The notes: generated from the sequence alone by a model not told the origin. DNA of 64,000 nt from Halorussus halobius (GCF_004765805.1 NZ_ML219773.1:1231405-1295404); one strand, 5' to 3'. Shown: positions 33,357-42,916, numbered from the stretch's first letter. Translations and numbers: made by a program.

Positions 33357-36221
33357 TCAGTCCCAGAACGACTGCGTGCGGGCGTACTGGCGCTCCTGGG
33401 CGAGGATGTCCCGGTAGAAGTCGTCCTCGTCCTCGCGGAGTTTGGCGATGATGCGGGCCGCGTTCTGCGGGCCGACGCCCCGGGCCGCGAGTGCGATTAC
33501 CGCCTGCTTGCCGTGGCTCTGGACGAGGTTGCCGGCCTTGTAGGCGCGCTGGGTCATCTTCTCCTGCTCGTCGTCCTTCTCGTCGGCCCGGACCGCGTCG
33601 ACCACCTCGTCGGCCCACGGATTGAGCGCCGCGACGCGGGTCGACCCGCACTCGGGACAACTGGGCTGGTCGCGGACGCGCCGGACCGGCTTCTTCCGCT
33701 TCCAGTCCTCGCAGTGGAGACACAACAGGATGACCTCGTCGTCCCGAATCCGCTCGCGGACGGTCTGGATGACGCTGGCGTCGGCGTTCTCGGGCGCGAG
33801 CAGTTCCTGCCCGGACGAGGTACCGCCCGTGCCGACCGGGGTGTGGCCGCCGGTGGTCACGACCTCGATGTCGCCCGACTGGATTCGGGCGAGTACCTCG
33901 CTGGCCCGCTCGACCGCTAAGTCGTCGTGGAACACTTCCCGCACCGCCTCGTCGTACATCGGCGTGTCCTCCAGCGCGGCCATGAGTCGGTCGATTCGGG
34001 GGCCGCCCGCGTTGCCCTCCCAGCGCCGGAGCGCGCCGAACTTGGCGGCGACCTGCGAGAGCTTGAACTTGAGCGAGTCCGAGTGCTTGAGGCTCAGCTC
34101 GATGATGGCCGCGACGTGGTCGGGGTCGGTCTCGTGGAGGACCTCGGCGACCTCTCGGCCCGACACCTTCGCCGGCACGTCGAGTTCGATGCGGTAGGGG
34201 TCGACCTCCAACCCGACCGACGAGCCGGTGCGCTGGCCCACCAGCGACGAGAGGACGCGACCGAGCGTCTCGTTGACCTTGTGGCCGAACGCGGCGTTGA
34301 CCACCACCGTCCGGGCGGCGTGTTCGACCACGATTCGGTCGGCGGTCGGGACCGGCGCGTCGGTTTCCGCGTGTCTGTCGAGCTGGTCGAGCGCCTCGCT
34401 CGCGGTGTACTCGTCGGTCGGGTAGCGGTTCGTGAACTCCCGCGCCACGGCCTCGCGGGGCGCGCCGCGCTCGAACTGCGGGCCGGCCACCGCGCGCATC
34501 TCGCCGACCTCCTGTGCGACGTCGTAGGGCACCGGAATCTCCTCGCCGACCCACGAGGGAATCTCGCCGCCGGGGTCCTCTATCGGCGAGACCTTGACCG
34601 TCTCCTCGTCGTCGTCGACCTCCGTGATGCGCCACATCTCGCCGCGCTGGACGAAGATTTCGCCCGGTTCGGCGAAGTTGACCACGAACCGCTCGTCCAG
34701 CGTGCCGACCTGCGACCCGCTGGCGATGTCCTCGACGGTGTATTTCTGCTCGTCGGGAATCATCGAGAGGTTGGCGTAGAAGTACTGCCACGTCTTGCTC
34801 GACTTCTCCAACCGGTCGGCGTCCTCGTCGAGCCACACCAACCGGTTGCTCTTGAGTTCCCGGCAGACCGCCTTGAACGCCGATTCGGCGAGGTCCCGGA
34901 ACGGGTAGGCCCGCGTGACGATTTCGTAGGCCCGCATCGCCGACAGCTCGTCGAAGTCCATCACCAGCCCGACTATCTGGTTGGCCACGGTGTCGAGGCT
35001 CCCGTCGTGTATCTCGGCGGCCTCGACCTCGCCGGCCTTCGCCTGCCGGGCGATTGCCAGCGCTTCGAGCGTGTCGTCGGGGTGTTTGGTGACGACGGTG
35101 CCGTGCGAGACCTGCTCGCTCCGGTGGCCCGCCCGCCCCACGCGCTGGAGCAGGCGCGCGACCTCCCGGGGGCTCGAGTACTGGACCACGTGGTCGATGC
35201 GGCCCACGTCGATGCCCAGCTCCATCGAGGAGGTACACAGCAAGGCGTCCAGCTCCCCGGCCTTGAATCGGTCCTCGACGTCGATGCGGGCCTCCTTCGA
35301 CAGCGAGCCGTGGTGAACGCCGACGTCGGCGTCGAGTTCCTTGAACCGCGAGCCCAGCGCCTCGGCGGTCTGGCGCGTGTTGACGAATATCAGCGTCGAG
35401 TCGTGGGCCTCGACCACGTCCAGAATCGCGCGGACGTGGCTCGCGACCGACTCGTCGGTCGCCAGTTTCCCGGCGAGTCGCTCGTCCGCGTCGGTAATCT
35501 CGGGTTCGCGGACCGCGAACTCGACTTTGCTCCCCACGTCGACCTCCACGATTGCGGGGTCGTCGCGCTCGGCCGGGTCGCCGACGAGGAATCGGCCGAC
35601 CTCCTCGGGGTCGCCCACGGTCGCCGACAGGCCGATGCGCTGGAACCCGTCGGCCAACTCCCGGAGGCGCTCCAGCCCGACGGTCAGTTGTGCGCCCCGC
35701 TTGGCGCTGGCGAGTTCGTGGACCTCGTCGACGACGACGTGATGGACGTCTTCGAGCGCCGTCCGGAGCTTGGAGCCGGTGAGCATCGCCTGCAGCGTCT
35801 CGGGCGTCGTGACCAGCACGTCCGGCGGGTCGTCGGCCTGCTTCTGGCGCTGGTAGTCGGTGGTGTCGCCGTGGCGCACGTCCACCCGGAGGTCGAGTTG
35901 CTCGCCCCACCACTCCAATCGCTGGCGCATGTCGCGGTTGAGCGCGCGCAGCGGCGTGACGTACAGCGCCGAGATGCCGAACCGGGGACCGTCTTCGGCC
36001 TGATTCCGTGCGATGGCGTCGAGGACGGGCAGCATCGCGGTCTCGGTCTTGCCGGTCCCGGTCGGCGCGACGACCAGGGCGTCCTCGCCCCGGACCAGCG
36101 GCGGGATGGCTCGGCGCTGTGGCTCGGTGGGCGTCGCGAACCCTCGCTCGGAGAGCGCCGCGCGGACCTGCTCGCCGAGTCGCGCGAAGGCCGCAGAACT
36201 CGCGGCCGACTGCTCGCTCAT
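33357..36221 (-). CDS. lhr: Lhr-type DEAD/DEAH-box helicase
   Basis: This 954-residue SF2 helicase has motif Q and motif I PTGTGKTE (about residues 50-57), LYVTPLRALNRDMRQRL, motif II DEVHE, motif III LSATVG, LIFVNTRQTAEALGSR (motif IV), ELGIDVGRIDHVVQY and QRVGRAGHR (motif VI). It has the C-terminal Lhr core. Near the end, CLHCEDWKRKKPVRRVRDQP and CPECGSTRV form a four-cysteine zinc site. Lhr helicases unwind 3'-tailed or branched DNA and act in repair. The gene is monocistronic and convergent with the lipoprotein (10 bases between). Confidence 0.93.
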   Translation of the reverse strand: MSEQSAASSAAFARLGEQVRAALSERGFATPTEPQRRAIPPLVRGEDALVVAPTGTGKTETAMLPVLDAIARNQAEDGPRFGISALYVTPLRALNRDMRQRLEWWGEQLDLRVDVRHGDTTDYQRQKQADDPPDVLVTTPETLQAMLTGSKLRTALEDVHHVVVDEVHELASAKRGAQLTVGLERLRELADGFQRIGLSATVGDPEEVGRFLVGDPAERDDPAIVEVDVGSKVEFAVREPEITDADERLAGKLATDESVASHVRAILDVVEAHDSTLIFVNTRQTAEALGSRFKELDADVGVHHGSLSKEARIDVEDRFKAGELDALLCTSSMELGIDVGRIDHVVQYSSPREVARLLQRVGRAGHRSEQVSHGTVVTKHPDDTLEALAIARQAKAGEVEAAEIHDGSLDTVANQIVGLVMDFDELSAMRAYEIVTRAYPFRDLAESAFKAVCRELKSNRLVWLDEDADRLEKSSKTWQYFYANLSMIPDEQKYTVEDIASGSQVGTLDERFVVNFAEPGEIFVQRGEMWRITEVDDDEETVKVSPIEDPGGEIPSWVGEEIPVPYDVAQEVGEMRAVAGPQFERGAPREAVAREFTNRYPTDEYTASEALDQLDRHAETDAPVPTADRIVVEHAARTVVVNAAFGHKVNETLGRVLSSLVGQRTGSSVGLEVDPYRIELDVPAKVSGREVAEVLHETDPDHVAAIIELSLKHSDSLKFKLSQVAAKFGALRRWEGNAGGPRIDRLMAALEDTPMYDEAVREVFHDDLAVERASEVLARIQSGDIEVVTTGGHTPVGTGGTSSGQELLAPENADASVIQTVRERIRDDEVILLCLHCEDWKRKKPVRRVRDQPSCPECGSTRVAALNPWADEVVDAVRADEKDDEQEKMTQRAYKAGNLVQSHGKQAVIALAARGVGPQNAARIIAKLREDEDDFYRDILAQERQYARTQSFWD

Positions 36222-36366
36222 CGGTGTCAGGTTGGTCCTCGAAGGGATTAAGCCCGTTGTTCGCTCGGACCTCGTCGCCACGCAACCGTCGTCGGTCGTT
36301 CCGCATCGTCGAGGCTCCGACCGCGTCGAACCTGCTAGGCCCGTCGGAATCGACCGCCGAATCCGG

Positions 36367-36813
36367 TCAGGATGCGTCGCGACCGCCGACCTCGGTGTTA
36401 CACCAGTGGCAGAAGTCGAGTTCCGGGTCGAGGTCGCGCCCGCAGTCGGGGCACGCCGGGCGCTCGTCGTCACGCGCCTCGCCGGTCGAAACGTCGCCGT
36501 CGAGCGTCGCGTCGCCGGCGGCCTCGGACGCGAGACGCGCCGAGTTGTGAGCGCGAGCGAGGACGTACGCGTCGGCGATGCTGAGGCTGCCGGCGACCAA
36601 CACCGGCGCGATGGCCCCGACGTTCACTGCCTCGCCGTTCGCGAGCGCGTCGAGGGTCGCCGGCTCGACGAACAGCGCGGTCGTGCCGAACAGGACCGCG
36701 AGCCACCCCAGCGCGCGCCGCCACCGCCGCAGGTAGAGGTGGCCGAGCCCGGTAGCTACCGCCGCGAGCAGGACCGCGAGCCACGGTCGTTTCCGCGAGG
36801 TCGTCTGGCTCAT
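36367..36813 (-). CDS. Membrane protein with C-terminal zinc ribbon, under the shared dyad
   Basis: This 148-residue protein starts MSQTTSRKRPWLAVLLAAVA. It has two hydrophobic segments (10-25 and 35-48) with GHLYLRRWRRALGW between them, a third near 66-82 (GAIAPVLVAGSLSIADAYVL), and a C-terminal zinc ribbon CPDCGRDLDPELDFCHWCNT. Its start is 5 bases after the operator at 36819, so it belongs to the putative TetR regulon. The topology resembles TM2-like proteins. The function is unknown. Confidence 0.8.
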   Translation of the reverse strand: MSQTTSRKRPWLAVLLAAVATGLGHLYLRRWRRALGWLAVLFGTTALFVEPATLDALANGEAVNVGAIAPVLVAGSLSIADAYVLARAHNSARLASEAAGDATLDGDVSTGEARDDERPACPDCGRDLDPELDFCHWCNTEVGGRDAS

Positions 36814-36818
36814 ACCGT

Positions 36819-36836
36819 TGACTAATCGGTCAGTCA
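36819..36836. promoter_or_regulatory. TetR-type operator, site 3
   Basis: TGACTAATCGGTCAGTCA matches the consensus TGACTRACCGGTYAGTCA in all but one position. It lies 6-23 bases before the start codon at 36813, directly downstream of a CTTATCAC box at 36840-36848, the same layout as sites 1 and 2. Confidence 0.72.
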
Positions 36837-36877
36837 GTGATAAGTCTTCTCCGTGAGTGCGACGACGCCGTCGGAGG

Positions 36878-38317
36878 TCAGTCCCGGCGATAGCGGCGCG
36901 TCCACTTCGGAATCGCGCGCCAATAGAGCGCCACGCCGACGCCCGCGAGCCCGACGCCCGCGAGCCCGACGCCGGCGAGGAGGCCGGTCGGGACGGGCGC
37001 GAGCGCGAACCCCACGACGAGGATCGGAACCAGCGGGACGACCATCGCCGCGCCGAAGGCGGCGAACGGACCGGCGTCGAAGAGGAACTCGTTGGGCGAC
37101 AGCCCCGCGAGATACGCGGTCGTCCCGACGACGTAGCAGGCGACGCCGACCAGCAGGACGGCCCCGACGACGGCTTCGAGCGGCGGCGTCCCCAGCCAGC
37201 CGAGCGCCACCGCGTAGAACGCGAGGCCGACCGGCGGCCCGAGCGGGACGAACGCCCGGAACTTGGCCGCGAACACGTCGCCCACGGTCAGCGGGTGGGC
37301 GAGGGAGGCGTCGACGTCCTCGGACTGGGTGAGCCAGTTGTAGGTCGTGAACCCCGACAGGCCCAGCACCGCCCCGAACGAGACGCCCACGGACGGCGCG
37401 ACGCCGGTTATCCGGCCGGCGAGGTCGACCAGTCCGACCGTGACCCCGAACAGGACGGCCGCCGAGAAGCCCACCTTCCCGACGCCGCCGGCGCTCCGGC
37501 GGAGGTCGAGCAGCGTCTTGGCCGCGACCGGGTCGCCGACCCGGGCCAGCCACCGCCGGAACGCGGGGGCGACCGTGCGCGCCGGTCGGCTCGCGGCCGG
37601 GTCGACGGCGGCGGCTCCGGCGACCGTGACCGTCACGACCAGCGCCGCGGCCGCGCCGACGTGCGGGAGCGTCGGGTCGCGGAACGCGCCGTAGGGCGTG
37701 TAAGCAAGGAGGTCGACCCCGCCGACCCACGCGGCGGCGGCCGCCGCGGCGACAGCGGCCAGCAGCGCCAGCCCCCGGACGCCCCGATTCGAGAGGCCGA
37801 GGCCGGTCAGCGTCGTTCCCATGCCGAGCACGAACGTCGCGGCGAGGCTCGCCCAGAGGCCGAGCGCGAGCTCGGCCGCGACCAGCGGCCCCAGTTCGCC
37901 GACGCCGAGCAGCCCCGAGGCCGTTCCGAGCGCCATCGGGAACAGGAACAGCAACGCGTAGTAGACGACGTCCTTGAGGACGAAGACGCCGAGCAGCCGG
38001 CCCGGGGACAGCGGGAGCGTCCGGGCCGAGGAGACCAGCAGCGTCACGTCCCCGAGCAGGTCGTCGAGCGCGTCCCGGCCGACGAGGCCGACCGACCCCG
38101 TGTGGAGGCCGAAGACGAACGCCAGCGCGTGGAGCCCGGCCAGGACCGTCCCGGTCGCCGTCCCCGTACTCGCGAGCAGCGCGGCCCCGCCGGCGGCGAG
38201 GGCGGCGACCAGCACGGGGAACGCCGCGAAGTGGCCGCCGCCGAACAGCCGGCTGTGGAGTCGCCACTCCTCGCGGACCATCTCGCGGAACGCTCGGCGG
38301 GTCCGACCGTCAGCCAT
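36878..38317 (-). CDS. ABC exporter permease (large, multi-TM)
   Basis: This 479-residue membrane protein has about twelve predicted helices. It begins MADGRTRRAFREMVREEWRL followed by HSRLFGGGHFAAFPVL and ends AIPKWTRRYRRD. It is the partner of the ATPase whose stop overlaps its start by 8 bases (38310-38317). Related haloarchaeal permeases of this size pair with ABC-2 type ATPases. The Gly/Ala-rich repeats AGVGLAGVGLAGVGVAL near the end are one helix. The transported substrate is unknown. Confidence 0.85.
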   Translation of the reverse strand: MADGRTRRAFREMVREEWRLHSRLFGGGHFAAFPVLVAALAAGGAALLASTGTATGTVLAGLHALAFVFGLHTGSVGLVGRDALDDLLGDVTLLVSSARTLPLSPGRLLGVFVLKDVVYYALLFLFPMALGTASGLLGVGELGPLVAAELALGLWASLAATFVLGMGTTLTGLGLSNRGVRGLALLAAVAAAAAAAWVGGVDLLAYTPYGAFRDPTLPHVGAAAALVVTVTVAGAAAVDPAASRPARTVAPAFRRWLARVGDPVAAKTLLDLRRSAGGVGKVGFSAAVLFGVTVGLVDLAGRITGVAPSVGVSFGAVLGLSGFTTYNWLTQSEDVDASLAHPLTVGDVFAAKFRAFVPLGPPVGLAFYAVALGWLGTPPLEAVVGAVLLVGVACYVVGTTAYLAGLSPNEFLFDAGPFAAFGAAMVVPLVPILVVGFALAPVPTGLLAGVGLAGVGLAGVGVALYWRAIPKWTRRYRRD

Positions 38318-39053
38318 GGAGCGGGGCACCCCGCTCGACCGTCTCGTCGACCCGGTCGAGGAACACGTCGAGCAGCGTCTCGCCCGCCGGCAGGTCCGCC
38401 GGGCGCACGTCCGCGACGAGGTCGCCGCCGTAGACGACGCCGACCCGCGAGCAGAGGTCGGCCGCCACGTCCACGTCGTGGGTCGTGAGGACCAGCGTGT
38501 TGCCCGCCTCGCGGTAGTCGCGCAGGAACCGCTTGACCCGCTCCTGGGCGATGGGGTCGAGGTTGGCCAGCGGCTCGTCGATGAACACGACGTCGGGGTC
38601 GTGGAGGAACGCGGCGGCGACCATCACCTTCTGCTGTTGGCCCCGCGAGAGGTCCGACGACAGGTGGTCGAGCCGGTCGGCGAGGCCGAGCCGGTCGGCC
38701 CACGTCCCGGCGCGCTCGTCGACCGTCTCGTCCGGCATCCCGCGAACCGCGCCGACGAACTCGAAGTACTCGCGCGGGGTCAGGAAGCTCGGCGGCGACG
38801 CCGCCTCCGGCAGGATGCCGACCCGCTCGCGGACGGCCGTGGGGCGCTCGACCGGGTCGACGCCCGCCACCGCGACCTCGCCGGCGTCGGGGACGGTCCG
38901 GCCGGTCAGCACCTCCATCGTCGTGGTCTTGCCCGCGCCGTTCGGCCCGAGCAGCCCGAACAGTTCGCCCTCCTCGACCGAAATCGAGAGGTCGTCGATG
39001 GCCGTGACGCCGCCGTAGGTCTTCCGGAGCGCCTCGATGTGGATGGCTGGCAC
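38310..39053 (-). CDS. ABC transporter ATPase
   Basis: This 247-residue ATPase has Walker A GPNGAGKTT at residues 36-44, signature LSRGQQQKVMVAAAFLHDP, Walker B VVFIDEPLANLDP and switch LTTHDVDVAADL. The GTG at 39053 is the chosen start (VPAIHIEALRKTYGG). There is no ATG before the Walker A that leaves the first strand intact, and a TTATTTGATA box lies about 30 bases upstream. It forms an operon with the permease. The long open frame upstream to 40457 is in another frame of the MFS gene and is not coding. Confidence 0.9.
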   Translation of the reverse strand: MPAIHIEALRKTYGGVTAIDDLSISVEEGELFGLLGPNGAGKTTTMEVLTGRTVPDAGEVAVAGVDPVERPTAVRERVGILPEAASPPSFLTPREYFEFVGAVRGMPDETVDERAGTWADRLGLADRLDHLSSDLSRGQQQKVMVAAAFLHDPDVVFIDEPLANLDPIAQERVKRFLRDYREAGNTLVLTTHDVDVAADLCSRVGVVYGGDLVADVRPADLPAGETLLDVFLDRVDETVERGAPLHG

Positions 39054-39142
39054 GTGACTTCCGGGGGTTTCGCCTCCGATATCAAATAACTGCTGGCGGG
39101 CCGCCGTCCCCGTGCGGCCCCCTTCGGCGGGCCCCCGCTCGC

Positions 39143-40333
39143 TCAGTCGTCGACCGCGCGGGCCGACGGTCGGCCTCGCCCGGAGGTGATGCGCCGGACC
39201 GGCCGGAAGGCGAGGAGGGCGATGGCTATCTCCAGTCCGCCGGCCGCGAGGAACGCCGGGAGGTAGCCGTACGCGCTCGTGACGAGGCCGCCCACGAGGA
39301 AGCCGCTCAGCATCCCGAGGCTCCCGAACACGTTGAATCCGCCCATCGCCGCGCCCCGTTCCTCGGGCGGCACGATGTCGGTCACCAGCGCCATCGTGGT
39401 CGGCGAGACGAACGCGCCACAGACGCCCACGACGACCATCAGCCCGGCCGCGAGGGGGTAGCTCGGCGCGAGCCCGACCGCGATTATGACGACGCCGTAC
39501 AGCGTCGACCCGCCGACCACCGGCAGGAACCGGCCGATTCGGTCCGAGAGCGAGCCGACCGGGTACTGCAACACCGCGAACGGGAGGAAAAACAGCGCGA
39601 GCGTGACGCCCGCCTGCGCCGGCCCGACGCCCTCGAACGCGTCCTGGAAGTAGGCCACGCCGGTCAGCGCGAAAAAGCCCGCGGTCAGCCGGTCGATGTA
39701 GCCGAACGCGAACGGGACGAGCAGGTCGGGACGGGCGCGGACGCGGTCGACCAGCGCGTCGACCGGGAGGCCGTCGCCGGGGCTCCGGTCGGGAACAGTC
39801 GCCGCGAGGGCGGCGACGCCGGCGAGGATGGCCGCGCCGCCGTACACCGGCCAGAGCGGGTCGACCGACGCGAGCTGGCCGCCGACCACCGACCCGAGCG
39901 CCGCGCCGAGCCCGATGGCGGTGCCGGCCGCGCCCATGTTCCGGCCGTGGCCCGACGAGAGGTCCATCAGCATCGTGATCGCCAGCGAGAACGCGCCGAT
40001 GGTGAACGCGCCGCCGAGCACGCGCAACACCAGTACCGCGCCGAATCCGAGTTCGAGTCGCGGGACCAGCGCGACCCCGAGGTAGCTGGCCGCGCCGCCG
40101 ACTCCCCCGAGGACGACCAGCGGCGTTCGGACGCCGAGTGCGTCGCTCAACAGCCCCCAGAGGACCGCACAGATTACGAACGCGCCGAACTCCGCGACGA
40201 GGAACCACGTCCGGGCGAGGATGCCGTCCCCGCCGCCCAGTGCGACGACCGTCGACTCCAGCCCGGGGTACAGCAACACCTGCGAGACGAGGACGCCCCA
40301 CACGACTACGGCGAGGCGCGAGCGGTCGCTCAT
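39143..40333 (-). CDS. MFS transporter
   Basis: This 396-residue protein has twelve predicted helices. Between helices 2 and 3 it has GLLSDALGVRTPLVVLGG, the MFS motif-A position, and in the second half GSLSDRIGRFLPVVGG. The pattern is that of drug or multidrug antiporters, but the substrate is not readable. The start is ATG 40333 (MSDRSRLAVVVWG). It lies upstream of the ABC operon on the same strand with 89 bases between, so it probably has a separate promoter. Confidence 0.9.
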   Translation of the reverse strand: MSDRSRLAVVVWGVLVSQVLLYPGLESTVVALGGGDGILARTWFLVAEFGAFVICAVLWGLLSDALGVRTPLVVLGGVGGAASYLGVALVPRLELGFGAVLVLRVLGGAFTIGAFSLAITMLMDLSSGHGRNMGAAGTAIGLGAALGSVVGGQLASVDPLWPVYGGAAILAGVAALAATVPDRSPGDGLPVDALVDRVRARPDLLVPFAFGYIDRLTAGFFALTGVAYFQDAFEGVGPAQAGVTLALFFLPFAVLQYPVGSLSDRIGRFLPVVGGSTLYGVVIIAVGLAPSYPLAAGLMVVVGVCGAFVSPTTMALVTDIVPPEERGAAMGGFNVFGSLGMLSGFLVGGLVTSAYGYLPAFLAAGGLEIAIALLAFRPVRRITSGRGRPSARAVDD

Positions 40334-40593
40334 CCGAATCGGCTCCGGGCGGGCGCGGCGTCGGCGCGGCGATTCGACGGTTCGCTCGACGGACCCGGGC
40401 GGGCGGGCGGGACCGGGCGCGTGCGGTTCGCGACGTGCGTCCGCGACGGTTCGCCACCGGCGGTCGGATAGGTGGCCGGTCGGAACGCCATGTGCTAACC
40501 GAGCGATTAGCCGGGGGTAAATCTTGTCACTCGTGGGGACGGGCGGCGGTCTCACTGCGAAGATTTTTATCCTATCGCTTCGCTGGCGGGAAC

Positions 40594-41886
40594 ATGGTGG
40601 CCGGCTGGAACGTCGAGCGCTCGCGGGTCGGGTGGTGGCTCGTCGGGCTGGCGCTCGGCGCGGCGATACTGTTCGTGTTCTACTCGTTCGTCGGCACCTT
40701 CGTCTTCGGCATCTTCGTCTACTACGCCACGCGGCCGGTGTACCGGCGAATCCGCCGGCGGGTCCGGCCGCCGAGCCTCGCTGCCGGGACGTCGCTGCTC
40801 GTGCTCGCGCTGCCGGTCTTGCTCCTGATGGCATACACCGGAGCCATCGCGCTCCAGGAGTTCAACAGGCTCGTCAGACGGATCGACGTCGCGCTCGTCC
40901 AGTCGGCCATCAGGCCCTACGTGGACATCTCGTCGCTCGCGCGCAGCCCCGAGGAGCTGCTGGCGAACCCCGACCCGGCGCTGTTGCAGGACGTCGGGAT
41001 GGCCGCGCTGGAGTACGCCGGCGTCCTCGGCACCGGCGCGCTCCACCTGTTCGTGATAATCGTCCTCGCGTTCTACCTGCTCCGGGACGACCACCGGCTC
41101 TCGCGGTTCGTCCGCCGGCAGTTCGCCGACGAGAGGGGCGTGCTGACGACGTACGTCCGGGCGGTCGACCGCGACTTCAACAGCATCTTCTTCGGCAACA
41201 TCCTGAACGCGTTCGTCACGGGCATCATCGGCGCGGCGACCTACAACGCGCTCGACCTCGCCGCGCCCGCCGGACTGGGCGTGCCCTACCCGACCGTTCT
41301 GGGCCTGCTCACCGGGGCGGCGAGCCTCGTTCCCATCGTCGGGATGAAGCTGGTCTACTTCCCGGTGTCGGCGTACCTCGGCGTCCGGGTCGCGACCGGC
41401 GACCCGACGGTGCTGTGGTTCCCGATGTCGTTCTTCGTGGCCTCGTTCGTGGTGGTCGACTCCATCCCCGACCTCGTCCTCCGGCCGTACGTCTCGGGCC
41501 GGAACCTCCACCTCGGCATGGTGATGCTGGCGTACATCTTCGGCCCGCTGCTGTTCGGCTGGTACGGCATCTTCCTCGGGCCGATGGTACTCGTGCTGGT
41601 GGTCCACTTCGTCCGCATCGTGCTCCCGGAACTGGTCGCGGGCCAGCCCATCGAACCGTGGGCGGTCGACCCGACCTACCTCCTCGACGGGGTCGGGGAC
41701 CCCACCGCCGGCGAGGGGACGGCGGCCGATGGTGCCGGGACGGACGCGACCGCTCGAACGGACTCGGACGGACGCTCGACCGCGGAACCAGCCACCGACC
41801 CGACCGGGTCGGGCGGCTCCCCGTCCGACTCGGGACGGGACGAGCCGCTGGACGAACCGGTCAGCGAGCCGCCCAACGACGACTGA
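40594..41886 (+). CDS. AI-2E family transporter
   Basis: This 430-residue protein has seven or eight predicted helices: LVGLALGAAILFVFYSFVGT and ATRPVYRRIRRRVRPPSLAA at the start, and later YLLRDDHRLSRF, FFGNILNAFVTGIIGAATYN and YIFGPLLFGWYGIFLGPMVL. This is the AI-2E (PerM/YdiK) pattern of exporters or Na+/H+ antiporters. The C-terminal 65 residues are Asp/Thr/Gly/Ser-rich and disordered. A GATTTTTATCC box centred 27 bases before the ATG implies a leaderless mRNA. Confidence 0.92.
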   Translation: MVAGWNVERSRVGWWLVGLALGAAILFVFYSFVGTFVFGIFVYYATRPVYRRIRRRVRPPSLAAGTSLLVLALPVLLLMAYTGAIALQEFNRLVRRIDVALVQSAIRPYVDISSLARSPEELLANPDPALLQDVGMAALEYAGVLGTGALHLFVIIVLAFYLLRDDHRLSRFVRRQFADERGVLTTYVRAVDRDFNSIFFGNILNAFVTGIIGAATYNALDLAAPAGLGVPYPTVLGLLTGAASLVPIVGMKLVYFPVSAYLGVRVATGDPTVLWFPMSFFVASFVVVDSIPDLVLRPYVSGRNLHLGMVMLAYIFGPLLFGWYGIFLGPMVLVLVVHFVRIVLPELVAGQPIEPWAVDPTYLLDGVGDPTAGEGTAADGAGTDATARTDSDGRSTAEPATDPTGSGGSPSDSGRDEPLDEPVSEPPNDD

Positions 41887-41952
41887 CGGGACTGCGGACC
41901 TGCGCCGGGCCGGCGACCGTCGGGGTGTGGATGCTCGGGACTCTCGCCGGCC

Positions 41953-42240
41953 TCAGGCCTCCGCGCTGGGATTCACGTACTGGGACTCCCACTCGCGGCG
42001 GGCCTCGATCTCGCGGGTCCCGCGCCGGGTCAGGGCGTAGTAGTTGGTGCGGCGGTCGAGTTGTCCCTTCTCGACGAGGCCCTTGTCGACGAGGGTGTCG
42101 AGGTTGGGGTAGAGCCGGCCGTGATGAATCTCCTTCTCGTAGTACGATTCGAGTTCCTCCTTGATGGCCAGCCCGTGTGGTTCGTCCAGCCCGGCGATGG
42201 CGTACAGCAGGTCCCGCTGAAACCCCGTCAGGTCGTACAT
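41953..42240 (-). CDS. PadR family transcriptional regulator
   Basis: This 95-residue winged-helix repressor has the PadR pattern: GFQRDLLYAIAGLDEPHGLA, IKEELESYYEKEIHHGRLYP, NLDTLVDKGLVEKGQLDRRT and NYYALTRRGTREIEARREWE. It lacks the C-terminal dimerisation helix of long PadR proteins, as in the short haloarchaeal subfamily. It is convergent with the AI-2E gene. The palindrome GGTACCGTACC (42242-42252) immediately before its start is a likely autoregulatory site. Confidence 0.92.
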   Translation of the reverse strand: MYDLTGFQRDLLYAIAGLDEPHGLAIKEELESYYEKEIHHGRLYPNLDTLVDKGLVEKGQLDRRTNYYALTRRGTREIEARREWESQYVNPSAEA

Positions 42241-42241
42241 C

Positions 42242-42252
42242 GGTACCGTACC
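42242..42252. promoter_or_regulatory. Short palindrome before the PadR gene
   Basis: GGTACCGTACC is a perfect 5-1-5 palindrome, with GGTAC arms, directly upstream of the ATG at 42240. PadR proteins bind dyads near their own promoter, so this is a candidate operator. Chance occurrence of a short palindrome cannot be excluded. Confidence 0.4.
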
Positions 42253-42419
42253 AATCAGGCCGGCGACCTCCAAGAAGATGACGGCCCACCGTCCCCGACG
42301 CCGGACGGGCACGTCCGAGACGCGCCGAATCGGACGGTCGCGGTCGCGAACGGTGACCTCGTCCGGCGGGGCTCGCGAGCGACCGCGGACTTATGTCCGG
42401 CGACCCCATCGGTTCGCGT

Positions 42420-42710
42420 ATGCCCGAAGAAGTCCTCTTCGAGACCGAGCAGCGCGCGTCCCGCGACGACGTCGCGGCCTACCTCAGGACCGTCGCAGAG
42501 AAACTGGAGGCGGGCGGGTCGGTCACGCTGTCGGCGGGCGACCAGTCGGTGACGCTCGACCCGCCGACGGAGCCGACCTTCGAGGTGAAAGCCGAGCGCG
42601 AGACGCCCGGCGGTGGCGGCCCGGGCGAACTCAGCGTGGAGTTCGAGCTGGAGTGGGACGAGGACGCGAGCGGTGCCGACGGGTCGGACGCGTCGCTCGA
42701 CATCGAGTGA
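42420..42710 (+). CDS. Amphi-Trp domain protein
   Basis: This 96-residue protein begins MPEEVLFETEQRASRDDVAA followed by YLRTVAEKLEAGGSVTLSAG, the amphi-Trp domain pattern. It continues with FEVKAERETPGGGGPGELSV and EFELEWDEDASG. The domain is a small beta-rich unit of unknown function common in haloarchaea. ATG 42420 lies about 27 bases after an ACTTATGT box, so leaderless translation is likely; the ATG at 42393 lies within that box. Confidence 0.85.
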   Translation: MPEEVLFETEQRASRDDVAAYLRTVAEKLEAGGSVTLSAGDQSVTLDPPTEPTFEVKAERETPGGGGPGELSVEFELEWDEDASGADGSDASLDIE

Positions 42711-42802
42711 GTCGTTCGCGGACGGTTACCAGTCGCCAGCGTGTAGCAGCGCCGCCGAGTAATCGAGCCACGGACCCGTCGCTACGAGTCGTGAAAACGG
42801 AT

Positions 42803-42916
42803 ATGGAAAGGAAAGCGGAACGCGCGGGGGTGAAAACGCCCCGCGAGACCGCTTGCCGCCCTGAATTGGTCCCCGCTGACGCTTCGGCCCTCCAAGCGAA
42901 GCGTCAACTGAACCAA
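42803..42916 (-). ncRNA. Putative two-hairpin non-coding RNA
   Basis: In the 309-base gap two strong hairpins follow each other on the minus strand. The first has a perfect 10-bp stem (42877-42886 with 42897-42906) and an outer TTGGT/ACCAA pairing (42912-42916 with 42866-42870). The second has a 7-bp stem (42823-42829 with 42839-42845) and an outer 6-bp stem (42813-42818 with 42849-42854). A CTTTAAG box at 42930-42936 would start transcription about 25 bases downstream, at the first hairpin. A pyrimidine-rich TCCTTTCC ends it. No protein frame is convincing. No known RNA family was recognised. Confidence 0.5.
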
